Made by a program: the position numbers and the translations under genes. Below are positions 34,435-46,296 of a stretch of DNA of 64,000 nucleotides, piece by piece; within the stretch, counting starts at the first letter, position 1; each line of letters opens with the position of its first letter. This DNA comes from Dipteris shenzhenensis (Eukaryota > Polypodiophyta > Polypodiopsida > Gleicheniales), in assembly GCA_047967505.1 (NCBI GenBank), contig CM106540.1. The stretch is one strand, 5' to 3'. The notes below the pieces were generated by a model. The model did no database searches. It was not told the DNA's origin and was given only the letters and a program-made list of their open reading frames with translations.

Positions 34435-34786
34435 TGTTGAGATATCGAGCTCCACTCATGATATGCCAGGGTGACCGTTGTGCATTAATGTCACCAACTT
34501 GTTAGTTGTAGATGCGGTCGGTACACCACCCATGAATAATAGCTAGATGACAGCTATCTTTATGTACTCTAGTTCATGGCTTAGTTAGTATGCCACCTTA
34601 GTTAGCTGAGTTTGATTTGAGACCCACATATAGGGTTCTTCTATTTCTTTGTACTAGTGTTCTTTTGGCTTTCACAACTAAGAAGAGGAAAACTGTTTTC
34701 AGCCTCTACCTTTGTGTGTATTCCCCCATTGTGTATGTGAGAAAGCCGTAAGTGAGACTCCTTGCCTCTCTCCCACTATCTTCACA
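34435..34786 (+). repeat. Copia 5' LTR
   Basis: TGTTGAGATATCGAGCTCC...CTATCTTCACA, 352 bp. CACATATAGGG near 34625 is the best TATA-like site. Same length as the 3' LTR with no indels. Confidence 0.95.
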
Positions 34787-34800
34787 TGGTATCAAAGCCT
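34787..34800 (+). other. Copia primer-binding site
   Basis: TGGTATCAAAGCCT directly abuts the 5' LTR. Plant copia elements prime from the initiator methionine tRNA 3' end, for which the usual site is TGGTATCAGAGC; one position differs. Confidence 0.9.
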
Positions 34801-35294
34801 GGTTCGTGGTAAGGAGCTCAAGGAAGCAAACCAATTTCGTGGTGTCCTGGTAAGAGGACTAGTGTTGCTTTCCTTTTTCGAGTCTAGGAGCAAATCTTTG
34901 CAGGTAGCATAGCCGGAAAGTGCAAGAGTGCATTGTCTCAGATTGAGACGCTCTTCGCGGTGTGGCAAGAGGGACTTTATTTTTCTGATTCGAGGCCATT
35001 TCGGGGCCCGTTTTGAAGGCGGAAGTTCTTCACAAGCACTGAGAAAAAGGCCTTATTTTTGTTGTGCGACCACTACTCTGCAGATCGGTGAAAAGTTACC
35101 GCAAAAATTGCATCGTATGCTTGTGCGTAGAGATACTGGAAGTTACAGAATCATTCTTATTGCCTGTTGACGCAAAATCATCACTAGGAAGTGACTGTGT
35201 GGTCAAATACCACTTTCGTCAGTTTTGCAGATTTGCCCGTGTGAGGCAAAAGCTATGTTTTTTGTAGTGACAGAATATTTTGTAGTGTTTTGTA

Positions 35295-38200
35295 ATGGCG
35301 TCTGATTCTCTTTCATAGATTGTCACTGAAAAGCTTGACAAGAACAACTTCCAAGCATGGAAGTTTAGAATGAGAAATTTCCTTATGGGAAAAGGCTATT
35401 GGGAGTTCATTACAAGAAACGAAGAAGGACCAGTTCTTCCTAATGTTCCCAATTAATAGAAAATGCAGGCATTTAAAGGATGGCATGAGAGAGCCAGAAA
35501 AGTTATGTGCTGGCTGTCTATCAGTATTTCAGATTCTATGATTGTGTATATTCAAGATGCAAGTACGCCAAAGGAGACATGGGATACTTTGGCAAAAATG
35601 TACAGCACAAATACACAAGCCAGGAAAATGTAGCTCAAGCAGGAGTTGCACAATGTGCAGAGAGAAAATATGAGCATCAATGACTACGACATGAAGCTGA
35701 AGAAAATTGCAGATGCACTTGCTTCCATTGGGTCGCCAGTGAAAGATGATGATTTAGTTTCTGTGACCTTGAATGGTCTAGGAAAGGATTATGCACAGCT
35801 CTGGACATCCATTGCTATCCGTGAAAAATTTCTTGATTTTGAGGAGTTGTTTGCTCTTCTAATTTCTAAAGAGCAGAGAAATGGTGGTGCATCTTCTTTA
35901 GGAGGAACTTCAAAAGAAACTGTCTTCTACTCAAATGCTGGAAGAGGAGAGGCAGAGGTAGAGCAGGCTGATCTGGAGGCCATGGTAGAAATCAAAATAT
36001 GTAGCAAACTCAAGAAAACTAGTCCTATGGAGGAGGACGTGGTAACTCTACAGGCAGGGGGAGCCAAAGAGGTCGTGGTGGATGGCAGAGAGGCCAAAAT
36101 GCAAACAACAATGTTGAATGCTACTACTGTGGTAAAATGGGTCATATGGCGAAAGACTGCTATAAAGAGTAGAATGACATCATGAATGGAAAACTGTAGC
36201 AAGGGAATTATGCATCTTCTAGTAGACAGGGTGATGATAGAAATGAGCATCTATTTATGGTATAGCACATGACCAATTCTATGACAAGTGCAAAAGAAAG
36301 CAATGATGTGTGGTATGTTGACTCAGGTGCATCAAACCACATGACAGGTCATGCAAAATGGATGCAGGATGCAAGGAAAATGGAAATACCAGGATCTGTG
36401 GAGACTGGTGATGATACTGCACATCCTATTGTGTAGATTGGTAGAATTCCTTTGTCTATGCAATGTGGGAAAAATAAATACCTGTTTGATGTATTTCATG
36501 TCCCAAATATCACCAAGAACCTGGTTTCTATTGGTCAAATGGTTGAGCAGGGCTTGTAGGTCAGATTTAATCCTCATGGATGCTTTGTTGAGGATATGAA
36601 AAATAACGGTTGCTTGATAGCAAAAGGAAAGAAGAAGGGTAGGATGTTTACGTTGGATGCAGACATGCTTGAATTGAGTGCAGTGATGTTTGCACATGGG
36701 ACTGGTGTAGTTGTAGATATTGATATTTGGCATAAACGCATTGGTCATGTTAATGTACAGCGACTTAAATCAATGCAGGCCCAAAATATTGTTGCAGAAT
36801 TGCCTAAATTCAAGGTTGCAAAAATGCATAAGGTATGTGAAGCCTGTCAATTTAGAAAACAGGCAAGGAAACCATTTGCTAGACATGTTCAAGAGAGTAA
36901 GAAGCCATTGGAAATAATCCACTCTGATGTGTGGACTACTAAAGCTGCATCTATTGAAGGCTCTCATTATTTTGTCACTTTTATTGATGACTACAGTAGA
37001 AAAGTTTGGGTGTATTTTATGAAAAAGAAAAGTGAAGTTTTGGGCATTTCAAAGCTTTTAAAGCTATGGTTGAAAAAGAAACAGGCCTGCAAATAAAATG
37101 CCTAAGGTCAGATGGAGGGGGAGAGTACCTCTCAAATGAGTTTGCAAGGTTTCTGTAGGAGCATGGCATAAAGCAGCAATACTCATGCAGTCATATCCCA
37201 CAACAAAATGGACTTATAGAAAGGAAAATCAGGCATATTGGAGAGGTATCTCGGGCCATGCTAAATGAAAAAGACCTACCAGATTATTATTGGGCTGAAG
37301 CAGTTGCTACAGTAGTTTACATAATGAATAGGACTCCCACTGTAGCAATACATGACATGACGCCAGAGGAGATGTATACTGGTAGGAAACCAGATATTTC
37401 TCATTTGAAAATTTTTGGTTGCATTGCCTATGTTCATGTGCCAGATGAGTTGAGGTCCAAGTTGGATCCAAAAGCTGAGAAGTGCATCTTTATTGGTTAT
37501 TCTCTGCAGCAGAAAGGGTATAGATGCTATAACCCTTCTACTTGTAAGTTTACAGTGAGTAGAGATGTTGTTTTTGATGAGATGGGTAGCTAGTATAAAC
37601 CAGTAAATGTGATTGATGATGTAGATGCACAAAATGGTAATGTTTTATAGAATTTACAGCAGCAATCACAAAATATTAGTGGACTTGAAGTGTCCTCTAG
37701 CAGTGGTTCACATACTTCACCATGGACAGGCAGATTGAGATCAAGAGAATCTCCTCAAAGCAATGCAGATAGTGGTATGCACGTATCATGAAAAGGAAAA
37801 GAGAAGGTAGATCAGCCCATGTTTGATGTGAATGCAGGTCACTCTTATGTGGATGTTGAATCCAGTGGCTCAAAAGAGCATTGATGATGAGTTGGATATT
37901 CCTTCTATTGTTACACCTAGAGTAAGGAAGACTAGGGATGTTTTGAGAGCACCTAGAAGTGAGCCTATTTTGCGAAGGTCTACTAGAGCTAGGTATCCTG
38001 TGGATAGGCTGAAATATGATGGATTTACAGCCATTCATTATGCCTATATGGTCAAAGTGATACAAGAACCAGAACCCACTTCTTTTGAGCAAGCCATGGG
38101 AAAAGAAAAATGGGAGAAAGCCATGGATGAAGAAATGGATGCCTTGGAAGCAAATGCTACATGGGAATTGGTGCCCTTGCCTAAAGACAAGAATGCAATT

Positions 38201-39588
38201 GGCTATTAGTGGGTTTATAAGGTGAAGCACAATGCAAATGGTTCTGTGAACAGATACAAGGCAAGATTAGTTGTCAAGGGGTATGCATAGACATATGGCA
38301 TTGATTATGAAGAGACATTTAGCCTGGTTGCAAGGATGGCAACCATAAGAGCAGTCATTGCTATGGCTGCATCAAAGGGATGGCCTTTACATCAGATGGA
38401 TGTAAAGAATGTCTTCTTGCATGGTGATTTGCAAGAAGAGGTCTTTATGGAGCACCCACTAGGTTATGTTCATGCTGTTCATCTTGAGTTTGTTTGCAGG
38501 TTGAAGAAAGCCTTGTATGGCTTGAAGCAAGCACCTAGAGCATGGTCTGACAAGATAGGATAGTATTTTATCACTATTGGCTTTCAGATATCCAAGGCAG
38601 ATTTCTCACTTTATGTGAGAAAAACAGAGAAAGGTATTATGCTGCATGTCATTTATGTTGATGATTTAATATCACAAGTGATAGTGATGAAGATATCCTT
38701 CATGTGAAAATGCTATTGAAGCAGAAGTTTGAGACGAAGGATTTGGGAGAGTTGTGTTATTTCTTGGGTATTAAGGTGATTAGATCACCAAGTGGGATAC
38801 GGCTCTTGCAGAGGTAGTATGGATTGGACATGTTGTCCAAATATGGGATGACAGGCTGTAAGTCTATTTCAGCTCCTTTGGAGCAGAATGTGAAGCTGAG
38901 CGCAGATGCAGGTGAGCTTTTGGAAGACCCTACTATGTATAGACGCATAGTAGGAAGTTTGATTTATATGACTATTACCAGGCCAGATTTGAGCTATGTT
39001 GTTGGATTGGTAAGTCAGTTTATGCAAGCTCCAAGGAAACCACATTTGGATGCAGCCACATGCATACTCAGGTATGTGAAGTCCACATTGTAGTATGGAC
39101 TATTTTATGAGGCTGGGGTTCAGATACAGTTGCATGGATACACTGATGCTGATTGAGCTGGTAGTATTTCTGATAGACGATCTACGAGTGGATATGTGTT
39201 CTCTTTTGGGAGTGCTGCAGTAACTTGGAGCAGTAAGAAACAGCCTACAGTTGCCTTGTCAAGCACAGAGGCTGAGTACAAGGGTGCAGCAATGGCTGCA
39301 TGTGAGGTAGCTTGGTTGCATAAGCTACTTTATGATATGCATCAGTCTACAGATGGGCCAGTTGTCATTTATTGTGACAACATGTGCAGTATACACTTGG
39401 CAAATAACCCAGTCTATCATGCTAGAACAAAGCACATTGAGGTACATTATCACTATGTGCGGGAGAAGGTTTTACTAGGTCTTATTGATCTAGTTTATGT
39501 CAGCACAGAGGATCAGGTAGTTGACATATTCACGAAGGCATTGGGCGCAGAGAAGCTGCACAAGTTCAGAAACCTACTTGGTGTATAG
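35295..39588 (+). pseudogene. Copia gag-pol with many TAG stops
   Basis: Starts MASDSLS at 35295. Gag includes KLDKNNFQAWKFRM and LKQELHNVQRE; knuckle CYYCGKMGHMAKDC near 36120-36165 is intact. Protease: WYVDSGASNHMTG (about 36310). GAG-pre-integrase: WHKRIGHVN, CEACQFRKQ. Integrase: HSDVWTT, FIDDYSRKVWVYF, SDGGGEY, IPQQNGLIERK, then the copia GKR-like region. RT: NRYKARLVVKGYA, QMDVKNVFLHGDL, LYGLKQAPRAW, YVDDLI (about 38660). RNase [32 protein letters not shown], ending at 39588. By hand I count 19 in-frame stops: 16 TAG, 1 TAA, 2 TGA; most TAG replace an expected Gln. There are also frameshifts near 35950, 37040, 37855 and 38670. It is non-functional. Confidence 0.95.
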
Positions 39589-39614
39589 GAATTGGGATTG
39601 AGCTCGAGGGGGAG

Positions 39615-39966
39615 TGTTGAGATATCGAGCTCCACTCGTGATATGCCAAGGTGACTGTTGCGCATTAATGTCACCGACTTGTTAGCTGCAGATGCGGTTG
39701 GTACACCACCCATGAATAATAGCTGGATGATAGCTATCCTTATGTACTCTAGTTCGTGGCTCAGTTAGTATGCCACCTTAGTTAGCTGAGTTTGGTTTGA
39801 GACCCACATATAGGGTTCTTCTATATCTTTGTACTAGTGTTCTTTTGGCTTTCACAACTAAGAAGAGGAAAACTGTTTTCAGCCTCCACCTTTGTGTGTA
39901 TTCCCCCATTGTGTATGTGAGAAAGCCGCAAGTGAGACTACTTCCCTCTCTCCCACTATCTTCACA
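39615..39966 (+). repeat. Copia 3' LTR
   Basis: 352 bp, collinear with the 5' LTR. The flank that follows (GTCTATGGATCGAGTTGGCA) resumes the interrupted ~240-bp repeat unit. Confidence 0.95.
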
Positions 39967-40620
39967 GTCTATGGATCGAGTTGGCAGTTAATTACTAGCC
40001 ACCACATAGTGGCCCATAGTGAATCCCCTACTAGTTACCACCATCGAGCTTGCATGTATGATCACTACGAGTGCAATAAATTACCAGTCACCAGGCTCGC
40101 ATGTTTAGTAGAGTACTGGAGTGCATCATAATGAGTGATTAGAGGTGATTAGAGTTCATGATTTACTTTTGTGGTAATTATAGCCTGATGGTGGTGGCTC
40201 TCATCCGCCACATCTGTCGTGGCTAAGATTCCATCGAGCTGGCAGTTAATTTACTAGCCACCATAGTGGCTTGCTCACCCACCACCAAGCTTAAGCATGC
40301 ATGATCACTATGAGTGTAGTAAAAATTACCAGTCACCGAGCTTGCATGCTCAGTAGAGTACTAGAGTGCCTAGTAATGAGTGATTAGAGTTGATTAGGCT
40401 TCATGATTTGCTTTTGTGGGAATTATTGCCTCATGGTGGTGGCTCTCATCAGCCACATCTATCGTGGCTAAGATTCCATTGGGATGGTAGCTAATTACCA
40501 GCCACCGCAGTGGCCACAACTAGGCTTAAGCATGCATGATCACTATGAGTGCAGTAAAAATTACATGTCACTAGGCTTGCATACTCAGTAGAGTACTAGA
40601 GTAACTAGAAATGAGTGATT
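39967..40620. repeat. ~240-bp repeat family, middle segment
   Basis: About 2.7 units. GAGTGATTAGAGGTGATTAG-like markers lie at about 40131, 40378 and 40612 (steps 247 and 234 bp). Each unit has a TGGTGGTGGCTCTCATC core and the CACTATGAGTGCAGTAAA segment. The last unit stops at GAGTGATTA where the kinase-like segment begins. Confidence 0.9.
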
Positions 40621-40621
40621 A

Positions 40622-41157
40622 ATGATACTATTTCCGTTATGGAATGGAAATCATTTGGAAAGATGGCTAACCTACCTCGGACATGATAGAAAGCGACCAT
40701 CTCCGGTGTTTCACAGAGATGATGCGAAAATGCCTGCTAGAGTTCCACGAATCCGTCAGCATGTATTTGATATTTTAAGTGCACTAGTTTGCACTATTCA
40801 TTACATGCACCAACACAATGTCTTGCATAATGATTTGCATGTGCAAAACATTATGCTACACATCTTGGAGTCATCCGAGGAGGTGTATCTGGGCATTTGT
40901 GATTGGGGAATGATGACCCCATGTAGCACTAGAAAGCACTATACCGCATTACTCAGTGACAGCCCCAACACTGTGCGAAGCTCCATTGCTAGGTTTCGTC
41001 ATGTTGCTCTAGAGTGCCTTTGCACCAATCCCCCACCTTTCGATGTTGCACAAGATGTGTACACCATGTCTCATCACATCCTGAAAATCTTGGACATTTG
41101 TGGACCATCGCCAAGTACAAGGCCCGCTGAAGCTCTAATTGGGCGTTTACGATGATT
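40622..41157 (+). pseudogene. Protein-kinase-like C-lobe fragment
   Basis: A 178-codon open frame with kinase hallmarks. HNVLHNDLHVQNIML fits the catalytic loop H-x-D-L-x-x-x-N with catalytic Asp at residue 71. YLGICDWGMM fits the DFG segment with the Phe replaced by Trp (D94). LFPLWNGNHLERWL at the start fits the hinge/helix-D region. The N-lobe (Gly loop, VAIK Lys, helix C) is absent because the frame begins right after the repeat array. A usual kinase domain is 250-300 residues, so this is a truncated copy. The HNDLH and DWG variants are unlike ordinary plant receptor kinases and suggest a transposon-borne kinase. Partnership with the downstream frames is inferred from position only. A spliced product using an exon outside the array cannot be excluded. 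Confidence 0.6.
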
Positions 41158-41670
41158 TGCGGTTCAGGGAAAGTCAATCGAACTGAATAGACGTCCAAGT
41201 ATTGTAGATTTTTGTGGGATTTTTGACATTGCTCCAAGATGTGGTATACAACTCAATCCAAACCAAGGACTTAGACCAGCCAATGACTGAGTCTTTCTTG
41301 GATGCCAAGATGTAACATGAGTGACCGATCATGGAACTTATAACATTTTTAGTTTTATATATCATCCAAGTTTGGATCCACTCCATTGTTCGAACAATTT
41401 GTATATTTACAGTGACATGATAAATGATGCGATAAGTAATGTTTAAATGTTGTTTGTATAAGTAAATGATGTGATAAAAATGATGATCCAATTGTCAAAT
41501 ATGATAAATGATGCAATAATTAATATTTAAATATTATTTGTATAATTGAATGTTGCGATAAAAATGATGGTCCAATTAAATTTAATATTATTTAATTGTT
41601 TAATATTGTTTAAATATTTAATATTATTTGTGGTTACAAATTAATTTTATCTTGTTGTCATTTTTTAGGC
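41158..41670. other. AT-rich spacer or intron
   Basis: Strongly AT-rich with TTTAATATTATTT repeats (41575-41640). It ends in a pyrimidine-rich TCATTTTTTAG at 41668, a good 3' splice site just before the next coding-like stretch. This could be an intron joining the kinase frame to the downstream frame. Confidence 0.4.
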
Positions 41671-42961
41671 TAAGTATGAGCATGGAGGGAGAGAACTTAG
41701 AGAACATTCTCCCATAAGATCCTCCCCAACCAGAGCAACCTCCAGTCCAAGAGGGCCCACAAGGTGCTTTTGTGCCTCAAGAGGTTGATTTAGCAAACCA
41801 GCTAAATCACGCCGAGGCTCAGGCTATCTTACAAGTCAAAGAGAGATGCTGGGCAAAGAGGGACTAGGTATTTTTACTGCTGGTCTAGTGGATGACGATA
41901 CCATGCAAGGTGACCCAGTCTCTCTTCGACAAGTACAGAGACTATGCCCATCAGAGTTCGTAAGAAACACCTTGTTTCTTCGTTTAGGAAGTGCTAGGAC
42001 TAAATATGCACAACCCAAGTTGTCAGACTTGTGGCATAAAACCCTAGCCCACATCCTTCTCTAATGATTCATAGAGTTGGAAGGAAGCATTCCCAATAAC
42101 CAGCAAATACCCATGTATTTCATCCAATAGGTGTATGTTTATGATGTCTTACATCGACGCGTGGATTGGAATGACAAGCATCACTTGTCAGGAATAGGAA
42201 AGGGAAGTCCTGCAGAGCGCAAGCAAGCAAGGATAGAGAGCAGAGAGCCTGTGTCTCAGAGACCTCGTGTACTAACTCCCTAGGCACATAGTGATCTTGT
42301 TGACTTGGGTTCCACAATAGAGTCTATAGACCAGTATTCGTACCACTTAGCGATGGAGGGCTGATGATGCCTCGGTCAAATAGATCGAGACATAAACTCA
42401 TGTGACACAAAGTGGGAGGGTCCTCCTATAGATGCCAGGGTCACGTACATCAAGAATGCATGGCGAGGTTACAAAGGCAAAGGAGTTGCCTTAACCTTTC
42501 TTCCATCAATGCACCCACGTCCCCAAGCACAGCCACAACCACAAGCATCAATGCACCCATGCCCCCAGTCAGATGCTGCATTACATCCACCACAACCACA
42601 AGCAACAATGCACCCACATCCTAAGTCATATGTCGCATTCCACCCAACGCAGCCGCAAGCACTAGTGTAGCCATGCCACACGTATGCACCAGTGTATCCA
42701 CCACAACATGTCGAACCCCGTATCCCTTTTTTCCAAGATCTTTCATACCTAGAAGTTCCTCCTCCTTTTTCACATCTCCCACCACATGCACGATCACATT
42801 TCACCACATCTTTTGTGCCTCCATTTGTGCCTCCTACCGCACATGCAAACCAGTTTTCATCCCTCGTATTTTTGCCTGCACCACAAATGCACAATCTATC
42901 TGCACAAGCAGATACATTCCCATCTCCTTCATTCTTGCCTGCACAAGCACCACGCACATGA
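41671..42961 (+). pseudogene. Unknown Pro/His/Gln-rich protein remnant
   Basis: Plus-strand reading starts near 41678 with MEGENLENILP, then PEQPPVQEGPQGAFVPQEVD, LANQLNHAEAQAIL. After a frame change come GDPVSLRQVQRLCPSEFVRN and SDLWHKTLAHILL (41846-42062). Then VDWNDKHHLSGIGKGSPAER, RVTYIKNAWRGYKGKG, and a long tail of PQPQATMHPCPQ and HPPQPQ repeats and Phe/Pro-rich segments to about 42960. Several stops interrupt it. I do not recognise the family. The Pro/Gln/His repeat tail is low complexity. It sits between copies of the ~240-bp array together with the kinase fragment. Confidence 0.45.
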
Positions 42962-43004
42962 CTATGTAGTACTTAGCACTAGCGTTTTACATTCTACATT
43001 GGTG

Positions 43005-43560
43005 TGGATGCTATTAGGTTTCATGATTTACTTTTGTGGAAATTACTACCCAGTGGTGGTGGCTCTCATTAGCCACGTCTGTCGTGGCTAAGATTCCATC
43101 GAGCAGGTAGTTAATTACCAACCACTACAATGGCCTGCTCACCCACCATCGGGTGTCTACTTCATGATTACCAGCTCATCTAGGGTGGCGCCTAAGATTC
43201 GACCACGGTGGCCTACAATTAATATGGATGGAGCCCTAGGCTACAACCACCATAGTGGTTCAAACTTTATAATAGAGTGCATGGTAATGAGTGATTAGAG
43301 GTGATTAGGCTTCATGAATTACTTTTGTGGTAATTACTACCCGGTGGTGATGGCTCTTATCAGCCAAGTCTATTGTGGCTAAGATTCCACTAGGCTAGCA
43401 GTTGATTACCAACCACCACAATGACCTACTCACCCACCACCGGGCGTCTACTTCATGATTACCAAACCGTTTAGGATGGCGCCTAAGATTCCACCGTGGT
43501 GGCTTGCAATTAATATGGATGGAACCCCAGGCCACCATGGTGGCTGAAACTTTATAATAT
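43005..43560. repeat. ~240-bp repeat family, right segment
   Basis: Resumes at ATTAGGTTTCATGATTTAC (43012) and includes GTGGTGGTGGCTCTCATTAG, GCTAAGATTCCATCGAGCAG and CACCCACCATCGGG. A new unit starts at about 43288. Relative to the middle segment the 2.4-kb kinase/Pro-rich segment looks inserted between GAGTGATTA and ATTAGG of one unit. Confidence 0.88.
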
Positions 43561-44881
43561 ATAAGATTTGTGGCATTTGGCATTTTACGATGTTGCTCTG
43601 ATTTGCCCCTTCTCTGCTACTTTGCTCCACATGCTCTGCTACTTTGCTCCACACCCCTCCTCTAGCTCTATTACTCTACTCCACACCCCTTCTCTAGCTC
43701 TTTTCTGCCCCTGCTCTACTTTGCTCCATGTTCCCTCCTCCAACTCTCATCACTCATTTGCTCCCCTGCTCATCTGCTACTCACCCACTTATCTTCACCG
43801 TGCCTACTACCATCCCCCCTCGATGCACTGTGATCCCAATGTTATCTGCCTTCTCATATAAGGTGATTGTGTTGCACTCACGTGGAATAGAAATAATGGC
43901 ACTAGTGGAGAATCTTCATTCCCACAGTCGATTCCCCCCATATCTGCATGTCCCGCCTTAGATGACATGCTCACCTCTGGCCTCTTTATGGCTGTGATGT
44001 ATGGGTTCCCCTAGACGTCGATAAAGGCCTCAGTATTTTCATAGCAGAGTACTCTTGACTTGTTGGGGGGGCTGTAATTTGAGTCCTAGAAATGTGATGG
44101 TCTTCAGCCTCTCCTCCTTTGGCTCTCTAAAAAAATTTAAGCTAAGTTGTACAAATTCCCTCTTGCTCAGATAAGTCTCATAACCACTTAGCAATGGCTA
44201 GATGTAATCTTTTGGCCTCTAAGGCTCTCAATGATCTTTCGGCTCACTCGATGTAATGTTTTGGTCTCTAAGGCTCTTAGTATTACAATTATTGCTAAGT
44301 TTTATTACATTTATGTAATCTCTTTTTGTTCAATTTGAGGCTCTCAGTATGCACTGTTGTTAACTTTTATATTTGAATGGTTATGGTCACTAGCTGTAAT
44401 CTTTTGGCCTTTAAGGCTCTTAGCAATTGTTGAGTTTTTATAAATGTAAGATCCTTTGTTCAATTTTTACTCAGTATAAGTTGTTAATTTTTATATAACC
44501 TATTATTGGATGTAGATGTACATTGTAATATCTTTTGCTCAATTTTCACTCAATGAATTGTAGTTGATTATCTGGATGGCACCACCGGGCCTCTAGTCAC
44601 TGCAATGGCTCAAAATACTTTTTGACCTCATTTATATTTACTGTAACAAGGCCTAAAATACCAATAAAGTAGGACTACAATTTCCTTGGTTTAGGACCAA
44701 AATAGTGCTAAAATAGCTCCAATGACCCACTGTTGTGGTTGCATGGAGGATGTGCTAAAGAAGACCATTCACTTCTTTTTTTATATACGAGAGGAACTGT
44801 GAAGTTCTGGCAGATTCAAGCAGCAATAGAGCAACTAAAAGGACATGATGTATCTTTCTCAAGGGCGATCTCCACAAGAGC
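43561..44881. other. CT-rich and short-repeat spacer, no gene
   Basis: TCTGCTACTTTGCTCCACA-like units recur at 43610-43740. AATCTTTTGGCCTCTAAGGC-like units recur at about 44206, 44255 and 44396. TTTTTTTATATACGAG near 44778 is a TATA-like site about 100 bp before the coiled-coil frame. No coding sequence is recognised. Confidence 0.45.
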
Positions 44882-46296
44882 ATGATAACCAACCTAAAGA
44901 ATTGCATGGATGGAAAATACCAATTGTCATCTCAGTCTGTTGGAGTTGCAATGCACTTGATGGCATCTACCCTCAAAGGGATTTTTGAGCAATATGATAA
45001 GAAGATGTCTCAGAAGGTGGCTTTTTTACAAGAGAAAGCCACCGATGCAGCAAAGGCAATGCAACTTGAGAAAAACAAGGAGGGTGCAGAAGCCAAGGTA
45101 GAGGAGGCACAAGCAAGGGCCTTGCAGCAAGCACAAGAGCAAGTTGAGGCCGTTGCAAAAATGGTCGACATGGAAAGGCATAGAAGAGAAGAAGCAGAGA
45201 AGTGCATCAAGAGCTCCAAGATGGGCTTGAAGAAGTGAGAAGTGATGGAGACATCGCGGACAAGGAGCTAGTAATGATGCAAGAGGAGCTTGATGATGAG
45301 AGATCCAAAAAGGAGAGTCTTTACAAACGGCTCTGCAACATGCAGAACACATTGAACATTGAAAAAGACCAGATGATGGAGGAGATGAAAAGGGAGAATG
45401 CAAAAACCAAAAAGGTGATGCAAGAACTGCAGGAGAGCTTTAAGGCCAGGAAGGATGGGGTAGAGAGTAGTCGGGGTAGAGAAGACAATGAGGCAACTCT
45501 CCAGGCCTAGAAGGATGCAGAGAGCATCCATGGTGGAGCAAGTTGCAGTAGCCACAGTGAGGGTTGTTTTTTCAAAACACTGTTGGAAGTTCAAGGAGTA
45601 AGCTACAAGACCTTGCAACAAGATTATGATAGGGTTGTGCATGAGCTTGCCATGGCTTTCAACAATTTTGAAAAGTAGTCCATCATTCTGAGAGATTTCC
45701 AAACTAGAGTGAAAGTCTTGGAAATGGCCCATGTTGATGTTTTTAAGCAATTTAAGCAGCTTCAGTTGACAAATGTTGAGGGATTTAGATAAAGCTATTG
45801 CACAGAGTGAGCAAAGAGTGGAGGAGATGAAGGAGAACATCAGCAGCCTTAGGATGAGGGAGGAAGGAATCAAGAAGCAATTTCATCGTGTACAAAGCAA
45901 GGCTGTAGTATTGATAGCCACAATAGTTAAATCGGATGCCTGTCTTGCTATCCAACAAGGTCCAAAATGCATGGTCTACCATATCCCCATCATCGATGAT
46001 GGCATGATTCCATGGCCTACGTGCTACCACCTTGTGCACGTTTTTTGCTTTGGGGTATTGGTGCATGCAAGATTGCTATGTAGAGAATGCCATTTACCAT
46101 TGCCTAGGTCATGGATAGATCAAATGTGCCTACGTGTTACAGCTATCTACGACCAGAAAGTAGATGCTGCAGCTCAATTTGCCATAGACAAGGAGCTCAA
46201 ATTGAAGAAGGCCAAGACCGAGCTTGACTGCGAGGAAAAGGATCTTGAAAAGAGGAACCGGCCCCCTTCAAGAAATAATTGCAGCCTCTCTTAGAT
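44882..46296 (+). pseudogene. Coiled-coil protein with C-terminal zinc-finger-like segment
   Basis: Three linked frames. First (44882-45238): MITNLKNCMDGKYQLSS followed by a Glu/Lys/Ala-rich coiled coil (KATDAAKAMQLEKNKEGAEA). Second (from about 45200): VHQELQDGLEEV, MQEELDDERSKKESLYKRL, another coiled coil, continuing past two TAG stops in place of Gln (before KDAES and before SIILRDF). Third (45773-46294): IAQSEQRVEEMKENISSLRM, then CYHLVHVFCFGVLVHARLLC and RECHLPLPRSWIDQ, a Cys/His cluster like a partly decayed RING/PHD-type finger. It ends 3' to 3' with the transposase-like gene, overlapping by about 100 bp. I infer it belongs to the same transposon. The function is not known. Confidence 0.55.

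Larger units (their letters stand above)
34435..39966 (+). mobile_element. Complete but dead Ty1/copia element
   Basis: 352-bp LTRs at 34435-34786 and 39615-39966 both start TGTTGAG and end TTCACA. A primer-binding site TGGTATCAAAGCC (initiator Met tRNA type, one mismatch) starts at 34787, immediately after the 5' LTR. A polypurine tract CTCGAGGGGGAG ends at 39614. The gag-pol order is gag, protease, integrase, RT, RNase H, i.e. copia. Direct comparison of LTRs gave 19 mismatches in 352 bp (5.4%), 16 of them transitions. I could not see a clean 5-bp target duplication. It lies inside a ~240-bp repeat array. Confidence 0.95.

Noticed and set aside
35295-39588. TAG read as Gln (alternative genetic code)
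   Set aside because: The intact AP2 gene and ORF1 have no internal TAG, and the remnants also carry frameshifts; methylation decay explains TAG bias better.
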